From: Granulosicoccus sp.
GTDB lineage: Bacteria > Pseudomonadota > Gammaproteobacteria > Granulosicoccales > Granulosicoccaceae
DNA: 64,000 bases
Assembly: GCA_020627685.1 (NCBI GenBank)
Contig: JAHDGK010000016.1
Span: forward strand, 1-64,000
Direction: 5' to 3'
The notes below the pieces were generated by a model. The model worked only from the letters and a program-made list of their open reading frames with translations, made no database searches and was not told where the DNA came from. The translations under genes were made by a program, and so were the position numbers. Positions 1 through 7,290 of the stretch are shown in pieces; within the stretch, counting starts at the first letter, position 1; each line of letters starts with the position of its first letter.

Positions 1-35
1 AAAAAGGCATCGCTGCTTGCATCGGTGCCTTTTTT
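1..35 (+). terminator. Rho-independent terminator of a gene upstream of the window
   Basis: An A-run and GGCATCG pair with CGGTGCC and a T-run, giving a stem of about 12 bp (one G-T pair) around a 10-base loop, followed by T residues. The A-run makes it potentially bidirectional. No gene in this window ends here, so it most likely ends the gene to the left. Confidence 0.75.
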
Positions 36-159
36 CGTTTCTGTTACGGGCGGTTATCAATAGTGACCCACAACCTTTTTATAAGGGAGAGCGTTCAAGT
101 TCGAAGGAGTACCGGACGTCAGCCGATTTTTTAATCAACCTATGCTATTAATAGGGTAG

Positions 160-1236
160 ATGATTCAGCCCCCAGCCACGCACATAGGAAACGCCTTGCT
201 ACCTCCCAAACAGGGATATGTGGCGACGTCCTACGCGCGTGCACTTCTAAGGACGGTTGCCGACCAAGGTTTTGATGTCGCTACGTTTACTGCAGAGGAA
301 GGAGTGGAACTTCAATCCATCGAATCCTCCAGCGAAATATCAGCAGCCGTGTTTGGACGATTGTGCCAGAAAGCCATCGCCTTGCTTAACGATGAGTCTT
401 TGGGCATGGTCACGGGCGGCAAAGTAGCCTCCGGCACGTTTCGAATGATGTGTTTGTGCATCATCCACCGACCCACGCTGCAATCCATTGTTGAGCGTGC
501 CGGTGATTTTCTAGATGTGTGTAATGGCGGTGCTGTTAAGCCGCTTGTTCAGACAAACGCTATGAGTTCCAGCATAGTAATTGCCACTGTCCGCGATGAG
601 ACCCAGCGAAGCATCGATCAAATACTCGATGAGGCGGGCCCGGTAAAGGTCCGAACCACTCTTTACTTATGGCACAACCTGCTGGTGTGGTTTGCCGGTC
701 GGAATATCCCGCTCATTGGTGTGGAGTTTTCCTTCCCCGAGCCTAAAAACGGGGATCAGTGGCATCAGCTCTTTCGGTGTCCCGTAAGCTTCGATTGTGA
801 GTCCTCTTTGTTGCGCTTTGATACAGACACGCTGCAGTTGCCTAATGTGCAAAATGAGAAGTCTCTTTATATGTTTCTGAAATCTGCACCTTACCGGCTC
901 ATTGTTCCTGCCTATGGGGAGCAGCAAATCAGCGACAGAGTGCTTGCCTTGTTTGGCAATGACTTATCCAAAAGACTGCCCAGTGCCGAGCAGGTGGCAA
1001 GTCAGTTGAGTGTTTCTGTCAGCACACTTCGCAGACAACTATTAGATGAGGGGACGTCATTTCAGCGTCTAAAAGATGAATGTCGGCGGGCCACGGCAGT
1101 GAGGTATCTTGCGTCTACCGATCTAACGTTTGTAGAAGTTGCCGAGCTATTAGGCTTCGATGAAACCAGTGCCTTTTATCGCGCATTTCGGCGCTGGACG
1201 GGTGTGACTCCGTCTCAGTACAGAGATAGCCTGTAA
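160..1236 (+). CDS. AraC-family transcriptional regulator with an arabinose-binding-like N-terminal domain
   Basis: A 358-residue protein. Residues about 25-215 resemble the ligand-sensing domain found in OruR/ArgR-like AraC proteins. The last 85 residues form the double helix-turn-helix, with the typical second helix and tail 'AELLGFDETSAFYRAFRRW' followed by 'TGVTPSQYR'. Such proteins bind direct DNA repeats and usually activate a neighbouring operon in response to a small molecule. The next gene on the same strand begins a TRAP transporter, so that operon is the obvious target (inference). The ATG at 160 has only a weak AGGG just upstream, so a slightly later start is possible. Confidence 0.88.
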   Translation: MIQPPATHIGNALLPPKQGYVATSYARALLRTVADQGFDVATFTAEEGVELQSIESSSEISAAVFGRLCQKAIALLNDESLGMVTGGKVASGTFRMMCLCIIHRPTLQSIVERAGDFLDVCNGGAVKPLVQTNAMSSSIVIATVRDETQRSIDQILDEAGPVKVRTTLYLWHNLLVWFAGRNIPLIGVEFSFPEPKNGDQWHQLFRCPVSFDCESSLLRFDTDTLQLPNVQNEKSLYMFLKSAPYRLIVPAYGEQQISDRVLALFGNDLSKRLPSAEQVASQLSVSVSTLRRQLLDEGTSFQRLKDECRRATAVRYLASTDLTFVEVAELLGFDETSAFYRAFRRWTGVTPSQYRDSL

Positions 1237-1637
1237 TTCCCATCGTCAGATATCGCTTGTGAAGTGCATTACAAGTGCTGGCACCGCCCACACTGGGGGG
1301 TGATCCAGTAAGCGCTGTTGTATTGGTCCAAACATGTCTCGTTTCAGGATCAACAGGGAATAACGATGCAATGGATCACGTTTTCTCTTGAATTGCCTCT
1401 CAACCTATCGCTTTTACCTGATAGGAACAACGTTTTTATCTGATCGGCACAGATTGACACTTTCCGGTTATTAGTGCGAGACTACTCCAGCTCCCCGGAT
1501 GTATCTGAAAGGGTCATCCGCCCTACAAAAGTGCGGCTTAGTGGCGCAATTTTATTACCCCTTAGAGGAGATCTGCTTGCGCGAACGCCGGGCTCGCCAA
1601 TCACCTCTCTCAATATAATAATTCCTTTGGAGGAACT
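1237..1637. other. 401-base intergenic region before the TRAP operon
   Basis: There is no coding potential on either strand that I would trust; the minus-strand track ORF at 1482-1730 overlaps the signal-peptide region of the next gene and looks like nothing known. The region carries the tandem direct repeat annotated separately and, just before the ATG, a good ribosome binding site (GGAGG, about 1629-1633). A TTGACA at 1454-1459 has no convincing partner -10 box, so I do not place a promoter. Confidence 0.6.
1412..1449 (+). promoter_or_regulatory. Tandem direct repeat, candidate AraC-type operator
   Basis: The sequence TTTTACCTGATAGGAACA starts at 1412 and TTTTATCTGATCGGCACA starts at 1434. 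The copies differ at three of 18 positions and are phased 22 bp apart, about two helical turns. That is the arrangement AraC-family dimers use. The site lies about 190 bp before the TRAP binding-protein gene and downstream of the AraC-type gene. Assigning it to that regulator is inference. Confidence 0.5.
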
Positions 1638-2735
1638 ATGAAATTTACACATCTTCTCGGTGCCACTGCACTGAGTGCGGCAATGGCAGTTGGTACTGCG
1701 AACGCCGATACCACGACTATCCGAGTGCAATCAGTACTGCCTAATACGGCAGACGAAGTTGTCATGCTTGAAGCTTTCGCACAAGACGTTTCTGACCTGA
1801 CAGGCGGCTCGCTTCAGATCGAAGTATTACCTGCTGGTGCTGTTGTCGGTCCTCGCGACATTATGGATGCAGTTGATGCTGGTCTTGTTGAAGCTGGCTT
1901 CGCATGGACTCACTACTGGGGTGGCAAGCACGTTGCTGCAAACCTCTTCGGTGCTCCAGTTGCTGGCGCAGGCGTTGGCATGGACAACATCGCGTTCTTG
2001 AGCTGGTTCCAGTTCGGCGGTGGTAAAGAGCTTTATGACCGTCTTTGGGGCGAAATGGGCGTAAACGTCAAAGGCTTCATGCTTCAGCCAGTAGGACCTG
2101 AGGCACTGGGCTGGTTCCCTAAGCCAATTGAGTCTATGGATGACTTCCGCAAGATGCGTTTCCGTGCGCCTCCTGGCATGGTTGGCGCAGCTTACGCTGA
2201 GATCGGTGTTCCTGCAGTTGCAATGGGCGGTGGTGACATCTTGCCTGCACTGGAAAAAGGCACTATCGACGCAGCAGAATGGTGCTGCCCGAAGCCTGAT
2301 TCAGTATTTGGTTTCCAAAAAGTTCTTAAGCACTACTACCTCCAGGGTCTACACCAGGTTGTTGTAAACGCTGACATGTACCTGAACCTTGATGTATACA
2401 ACGGTTTAAGTGATCTTGAGAAGAAGGCTCTGGAAGTTGCAGCCAACGCTTCACTGTCTAAGTCCATGTCTTACCGCATTTATGAAAACGGTAAAGCTCT
2501 TAAGGATCTGACAGAAAACCACGGTGTTATCTTGGAAGACACTCCAGCTGACTACTTCACCGAGTATATGGCTGCTGCAAAGAAATCACTGCAAGCTGCT
2601 GCTGATGAAAACGAATTCTTCGCAGAAGTTTGGCAGTCTCAGAAAGACTTCGCTGACATCGCAGTTCCATTCTGGGCTGGTGCACAGGCTTCAAATGCAA
2701 GCCTGGGTAAAGCTCACGCTGACACTCTGAAGTAA
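1638..2735 (+). CDS. TRAP transporter substrate-binding protein, DctP/TakP type
   Basis: A 365-residue periplasmic binding protein of a tripartite ATP-independent (Na+-driven) uptake system. Residues 1-23 are a Sec signal peptide ending in 'ANA'. The mature part carries the DctP-family pattern 'FRKMRFRAPPGMVG', whose arginine normally pairs with the substrate carboxylate, and 'GTIDAAEW' followed by a tyrosine-rich 'KHYYLQG', as in the 2-oxoacid binder TakP. The residues after 'AEW' are CCPKPD, where as I recall TakP relatives have VGPYDD, so the ligand may differ from a plain keto acid. A good GGAGG site supports the start. Codon use looks highly biased, which fits strong expression. The permease follows after a terminator-like hairpin. 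Confidence 0.9.
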   Translation: MKFTHLLGATALSAAMAVGTANADTTTIRVQSVLPNTADEVVMLEAFAQDVSDLTGGSLQIEVLPAGAVVGPRDIMDAVDAGLVEAGFAWTHYWGGKHVAANLFGAPVAGAGVGMDNIAFLSWFQFGGGKELYDRLWGEMGVNVKGFMLQPVGPEALGWFPKPIESMDDFRKMRFRAPPGMVGAAYAEIGVPAVAMGGGDILPALEKGTIDAAEWCCPKPDSVFGFQKVLKHYYLQGLHQVVVNADMYLNLDVYNGLSDLEKKALEVAANASLSKSMSYRIYENGKALKDLTENHGVILEDTPADYFTEYMAAAKKSLQAAADENEFFAEVWQSQKDFADIAVPFWAGAQASNASLGKAHADTLK

Positions 2736-2808
2736 GATCGGCTTAGTGCAAGCTCTAGCTCAGGGCTTGCACGCAGTTTTGTTGATACAAATGAAGTAAT
2801 TTCAGCTA

Positions 2809-2841
2809 AATACGGGCTCTTAACAGAGCCCGTATTTTTTT
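2809..2841 (+). terminator. Intra-operon rho-independent terminator between TRAP binding protein and permease
   Basis: AATACGGGCTC pairs perfectly with GAGCCCGTATT around the loop TTAACA, followed by a run of T to 2841. It lies 73 bases after the binding-protein stop and 86 bases before the permease ATG. It should release most transcripts after the binding-protein gene, with partial read-through to the permease (inference). Confidence 0.85.
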
Positions 2842-2926
2842 GTTTTCCAAGTGCCGCATTCTGAGGTTTGGAATAAGAAAACGCGGGTTTTGACAAACCC
2901 CCTTATAACAAAGGAAGCACCACCCA

Positions 2927-5392
2927 ATGGCTGAAGAACCCAATCCGGACGATCTAGAAATTGCAGACGAGCTTATCGCTGAGCGGCGCTCTGAAGCACC
3001 TGGAGAAACACCCGAGGATATGACGCCTTGGCAGCGCCCGATTACGGCCGCCATCGACGTCATTAACTATCGTGCTGGACAGATCATTGCGCTTCTTTTA
3101 GTGCCTTTGATCGCCGTGGTGGTTTTCGAAGTCATCTCACGTAATTCATTTTCGATTCTGCAAAACGCAGGTTTTGAAGATCTTGCACGCTCGCTTAACC
3201 TCGGCCCTACGCTGTGGGTTTACGATACCAGCCGCATGCTTGCCGGCGTACTCTTCATGGCCGCTGCCGGTTACGGGCTGATGCGTGGAGTGCATATCCG
3301 CGCAGACTTCTTATACAGATTCTGGTCGAACAAAACGCAGGCAACGGTTGACGCTACGCTGTACCTGTTGCTGTTCATCCCGTCCATGATTTTCTTCACC
3401 ATCGTTTCGTCACAGTTCTGGTGGCTTGCCTATTCCACTGGCGAAACTATGCAGATTGATAGCGCCTGGGGGCCTCTGCTTTGGCCTGCGCGCTTGGCAA
3501 TGCCGGTGGGCGCATTCTTATTGACCATCCAGGGTATTCCTGAAATTTTCCGTGCTTTCCATAAAATGGGTAAGAAGCGCGAACTCTTTTTTGTGCGGCT
3601 TCTTCCTCTTTATTTAGTGGGATTGCTCTGGTTAGTTCTGGCTGTCTTCGCGCCTGACACAGTGCCCGGCGGCCAATGGTTCACTGACTTGATGAAAGCG
3701 CGGCCAAATCTTGATAAGCCGACCATCGGTTTGATCATGTTGGGCGCCATGTTGTTTGTTATTTTCATCGGCTTTCCCATCGCTTTCACACTCATCTTCT
3801 TGGCCTTCGTGTTCGGTATCTGGGGAGCAAACTTCAAACTCACCACGCTGTTGATGACGCTGAATACCAATTCAACCATGCTGAACGATCAGCTTATGGC
3901 TGTGCCTTTGTTCGTTCTAATGGGTATCGTCATGGAAGCCGCCGGATTAATGGAGCGCTTATTCGCTTCAATCCAAATGATCATGGCAAGGGTGCGAGGC
4001 GCGCTCTTCATAGCGGTATTGATTGTCTCAACTATCTTTGCTGCGGCGACTGGTATCGTGGGCGCATCGGTGACACTGCTAGGTATTATGGCGGGTGCCA
4101 CGATGAGCCGGTCCGGGTACAACGTAAAGCTTGCGGCCGGCACAATCACCGCCGGTGGCACATTGGGTATATTGATTCCGCCATCAATCATGTTGATTGT
4201 TATGGGGCCCGTGTTGGAAGTCTCCACACTGGATCTTTTCCGAGGTGCCTTTATTCCCGGCGCCTTGCTCGCATCTCTCTACCTTATTTACACATTGGGT
4301 CGATGCTGGATTAATCCAAGTCTGGGTCCCATCTTGGCCGAAGAAGATCAGCCGGACACGTCCAAGTTCTACGGGGCTGAAGTTGCTTTAATTTGCCTCG
4401 GCGTTCTGACTCTATGTCGTGTTTTTGGTCTAGGCGTTTCAGGTGCCTTTGGTGGCTTGATGCCATTTGGCGGTTTGTTCGCCATGCTTGCGGCTACCGC
4501 ATTCGCCTATGCAGCTTACCGTCGTATCGGCATACTTCGCATCGCTGTTCCTATTGCAGTCCTGTTCCACCTCTACATGATCGTCGCTAACATGGGCGAA
4601 GGCGGTCTGCCGATTTGGTCAATGGTGCTAGCTGCATTTATTATCTTGCTTGCGTACCTGGGGCGTCCCATCTTTGACAGTGAAAACGGCAAAGATTTCT
4701 ACTTCTCAGATTTATGGAATGAATTCTTCGCAGGCTTGATGCCTCCCACTATTCTTATTTCATTCGCGTTGGGTTCAATTCTTTTAGGTTTTGCGACTCC
4801 AGCAGAAGCTGCTGCGATGGGGGCTTTCGGTTCCATCTTGCTGTCAATCGGTTATCGCAAGTTCAGCCTGCCAAGCTTCTTTGATAGCTTGGTCAAAGCG
4901 CTGGAAATTACGGTGCTAATTATGTTCCTGGTCGCGGCTTCCAACTTCTTCGGCGCTGAATTCAGTGCGCTTGGAACACCGAAGATGATGACCGAGCTGC
5001 TCCTGGGTCTTGATATGTCGCCTTACCTGATCTTGCTTCTGGTTATGGCGCTCATCTTTCTGTTGGGTTGGCCGTTGGAGTGGGTGCCTATTGTTCTTAT
5101 CGTTGTGCCAATTCTGTTACCGACGGTTGAGGCATTGTCAGTGCATGGTTTGGAACGCTACGACCTCATGGTCTGGTTTGGCATCCTCGTGGCGGTGAAT
5201 CTGCAAACAGCCTGGCTGTCGCCACCGGTTGCACTGTCAGCGTACTTCTTGAAAGGCGTGGTACCGAATTGGGATTTGAAAGATATCTATCTCGGAATGA
5301 TGCAGTTCATGCTGGTCCAGCTTGTCGGCCTCATCCTTATTTTCATTTTCCCGCAGCTCGTACTATGGTTGCCTAGAGTAATGGGAGGTTAG
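2927..5392 (+). CDS. TRAP transporter fused permease (DctQ small plus DctM large subunit)
   Basis: An 821-residue inner-membrane protein. Residues about 1-45 are acidic and cytoplasmic. About 50-215 form a DctQ-like four-helix unit with an 'HIRADF' segment. From about 265 the DctM-like large subunit begins, with 'GFPIAFTLIFLAF', 'GILIPPSIMLIVMG' and 'GFATPAEAAAMGA'. Separate Q plus M subunits usually total near 600 residues. The excess is mainly residues about 460-595, a hydrophobic insert of roughly four helices between the two DctM halves; a similar long form occurs in TakQM-like 'mannitol/chloroaromatic' permeases. It would carry substrate from the preceding binding protein using Na+. Confidence 0.9.
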   Translation: MAEEPNPDDLEIADELIAERRSEAPGETPEDMTPWQRPITAAIDVINYRAGQIIALLLVPLIAVVVFEVISRNSFSILQNAGFEDLARSLNLGPTLWVYDTSRMLAGVLFMAAAGYGLMRGVHIRADFLYRFWSNKTQATVDATLYLLLFIPSMIFFTIVSSQFWWLAYSTGETMQIDSAWGPLLWPARLAMPVGAFLLTIQGIPEIFRAFHKMGKKRELFFVRLLPLYLVGLLWLVLAVFAPDTVPGGQWFTDLMKARPNLDKPTIGLIMLGAMLFVIFIGFPIAFTLIFLAFVFGIWGANFKLTTLLMTLNTNSTMLNDQLMAVPLFVLMGIVMEAAGLMERLFASIQMIMARVRGALFIAVLIVSTIFAAATGIVGASVTLLGIMAGATMSRSGYNVKLAAGTITAGGTLGILIPPSIMLIVMGPVLEVSTLDLFRGAFIPGALLASLYLIYTLGRCWINPSLGPILAEEDQPDTSKFYGAEVALICLGVLTLCRVFGLGVSGAFGGLMPFGGLFAMLAATAFAYAAYRRIGILRIAVPIAVLFHLYMIVANMGEGGLPIWSMVLAAFIILLAYLGRPIFDSENGKDFYFSDLWNEFFAGLMPPTILISFALGSILLGFATPAEAAAMGAFGSILLSIGYRKFSLPSFFDSLVKALEITVLIMFLVAASNFFGAEFSALGTPKMMTELLLGLDMSPYLILLLVMALIFLLGWPLEWVPIVLIVVPILLPTVEALSVHGLERYDLMVWFGILVAVNLQTAWLSPPVALSAYFLKGVVPNWDLKDIYLGMMQFMLVQLVGLILIFIFPQLVLWLPRVMGG

Positions 5393-5449
5393 GGAAGGGA
5401 CTGTCAGTTCTCTTTTCCTGCCTTTTTTAATAAAGACCTACTGCTAAAT

Positions 5450-5494
5450 CCGCACGGGGCTCTCTCGTGCGGGAGCGATTTCAGATATCGCTCC
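5450..5494 (+). promoter_or_regulatory. Two abutting hairpins in the leader of the TerC gene
   Basis: CCGCACG (5450) pairs with CGTGCGG (ending 5472), and GGAGCGAT (5472) pairs with ATCGCTCC (ending 5494); both are perfect. The second ends 22 bases before the ATG. TerC genes elsewhere are often controlled by the Mn2+-sensing yybP-ykoY riboswitch, but I do not see its conserved core here. The structure may be a terminator pair for the TRAP permease without a T-run, or a leader element. Confidence 0.4.
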
Positions 5495-5516
5495 TACTAA
5501 CCCTGGTTTTGGATAA

Positions 5517-6167
5517 ATGTTAGAACACATCGTCGATCTTGGATCAATCATTATTGCGGATATCGTTTTATCCGGCGATAACGCGTTGATTATTGGCATG
5601 GCGGCTGCCGGTCTCGCACCGGAACTGCGCAAGAAGGCAATCCTATATGGAATGGTGGTTGCTGCAGTGCTTCGAGTCGTCTTTGCCGTGATTGCAACCA
5701 AGTTGCTGGGTATTCCCGGGTTGCTACTCGTCGGCGCACTGTTGCTCTATTGGGTTTGCTGGACCCTATACAGGGAAATCAAGGCGCACACCGATGAACA
5801 TGCCGCGGAAGTACTGGCCAGGGCAGATGATCCGGACGCTGGGTATACGGGCGCACCAAGACGAACGTTGGGTCAGGCACTCGTATCGATAACAATCGCC
5901 GACGTGTCTATGTCACTAGATAATGTTTTAGCGGTGGCGGCGATCGCCGACGGCGACACTAATAAGCTGATCTTTGGGCTTGGATTGGCAATTGTTCTGA
6001 TGGCATTCGCAGCCACAATGATCATGAAGCTATTGACTCGATATCCCTGGATATCCTGGCTGGGCCTGGTTGTACTCATTTATGTTGCTACTGAAATGCT
6101 ATACCGCGGCATCTTTGATGAGACGAACGGTATATTGGCCTTCATGCGCGCATCAGGTATGGGCTAG
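5517..6167 (+). CDS. TerC family integral membrane protein (YjbE-like)
   Basis: A 216-residue protein with about six to seven membrane segments. It contains both acidic family signatures, 'LSGDNALIIGMAA' near residue 20 and 'SMSLDNVLAVAAIADGD' near residue 130, arranged as two pseudo-repeats separated by a charged cytoplasmic loop (residues about 85-115). The aspartates are thought to bind metal. Members export Mn2+ or supply metal to exported enzymes, and were first linked to tellurite resistance. It sits alone between the TRAP permease and the ion channel. Two hairpins lie in its leader, so regulation at RNA level is possible. The ribosome binding site is weak. Confidence 0.88.
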   Translation: MLEHIVDLGSIIIADIVLSGDNALIIGMAAAGLAPELRKKAILYGMVVAAVLRVVFAVIATKLLGIPGLLLVGALLLYWVCWTLYREIKAHTDEHAAEVLARADDPDAGYTGAPRRTLGQALVSITIADVSMSLDNVLAVAAIADGDTNKLIFGLGLAIVLMAFAATMIMKLLTRYPWISWLGLVVLIYVATEMLYRGIFDETNGILAFMRASGMG

Positions 6168-6276
6168 CTGTCATAGGATTTTTGCACTCTTGTAATACCA
6201 GGCTCATCGCCAGAGTCGTCTAAAATCACGGTTGGGCGTGTTCACGCAAATTCTGTGATTCTAAATTTAGTAACGA

Positions 6277-7074
6277 ATGAATACTTCTTGGCGAACCCGT
6301 TTGGGTGATTGGATAGCTCAACAAAAAGTTGAGCGGTTTCTTATTGCTCTGATTTTGATCAACGCACTGATTCTAGGGCTCGAGACTTTCCCTGCGGTTA
6401 TGGAGCGTTATGGTTCAGTGCTGCTCGCGCTGGATGCGATCATTTTGGCGGTATTCGTTGTTGAGCTTCTCATCAGAATGACGGCTCATGGATGGAAGTT
6501 TTTCAAAGACCCCTGGAGCCTCTTCGATTTTGCCGTGGTGGCGATAGCGTTGGTGCCGGCAAGTGGCCCGCTTGCAGTGCTTCGAACCCTGCGCGTATTG
6601 CGAGTCTTACGAATATTGACCTTGATGCCGTCAATGCGCAAAGTTGTGCACGGTTTGATTAGTGCAATCCCCGGACTAAGTGCGGTCATCATGCTGATGG
6701 GGCTTATTTTCTACGTGGCTGCTGTGGTCGCAACCGGATTGTTCGGTGATCAGTTTCCGCAGTGGTTTGGGAATTTAGGCGAGTCCGGTTACACCCTCTT
6801 CCAGGTGATGACTCTTGAGAGCTGGTCCATGGGTATTGCCAGGCCGGTTCTAGAGGCCTACCCCTTTGCGTGGGTGTTCTTTGTTGTCTTTATTCTCGTC
6901 ACAACGTTCACCATGCTGAATTTGTTTATTGCCGTTATTGTTAACGCCACTCAGGCTGAGCATGACGCTGAAAACGCCTTGCTGGTTGAGAGCCAGCATG
7001 AGAAAACTCGCGTTGAAATTCAATCACTTGCTGCGGAAATTGCTGAGTTGAAGAAGCATTTGCAGTCTCGGTAG
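6277..7074 (+). CDS. Bacterial voltage-gated sodium channel (NaChBac/NavMs type)
   Basis: A 265-residue single-domain, six-helix channel subunit that would assemble as a tetramer. S1-S3 cover about residues 20-95. S4 is 'VLRTLRVLRVLRIL' (101-114) with voltage-sensing arginines at 103, 106, 109 and 112. The pore has the filter 'TLESWSM' at 179-185; its glutamate is the high-field-strength site of Na+-selective bacterial channels. S6 'FTMLNLFIAVIVNAT' ends near 225. Residues about 238-263 are a charged heptad region matching the C-terminal coiled coil that holds the tetramer together. Bacterial homologues act in pH homeostasis, motility or Na+ circulation in saline habitats. No operon partner is evident. 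Confidence 0.93.
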   Translation: MNTSWRTRLGDWIAQQKVERFLIALILINALILGLETFPAVMERYGSVLLALDAIILAVFVVELLIRMTAHGWKFFKDPWSLFDFAVVAIALVPASGPLAVLRTLRVLRVLRILTLMPSMRKVVHGLISAIPGLSAVIMLMGLIFYVAAVVATGLFGDQFPQWFGNLGESGYTLFQVMTLESWSMGIARPVLEAYPFAWVFFVVFILVTTFTMLNLFIAVIVNATQAEHDAENALLVESQHEKTRVEIQSLAAEIAELKKHLQSR

Positions 7075-7290
7075 CAGAGCTATAGCGAAGCTCGCCCTAT
7101 GAAGGTGCGTAAGCGAAAATGCTACTGAGGGAGATCGATAGGAAAATTATAAGCATTTGAAATATATGTAGTTATTATTAAATAACAGTTACTTGAACGA
7201 ATTTGACATTCATATGGCACCAATTCGTCATTGAGAGATTGCCTCTCTGGGCCGACACTTATCAATAGATAAAACTGCTTAGAGTGCCCT

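Noticed and set aside
1454-1482. TTGACA as a -35 box for the TRAP operon
   Set aside because: No acceptable -10 element at 16-18 bases; the candidate hexamer is CGAGAC.
5393-5516. yybP-ykoY manganese riboswitch before terC
   Set aside because: The conserved loop sequences of that riboswitch are not visible; only plain hairpins are.
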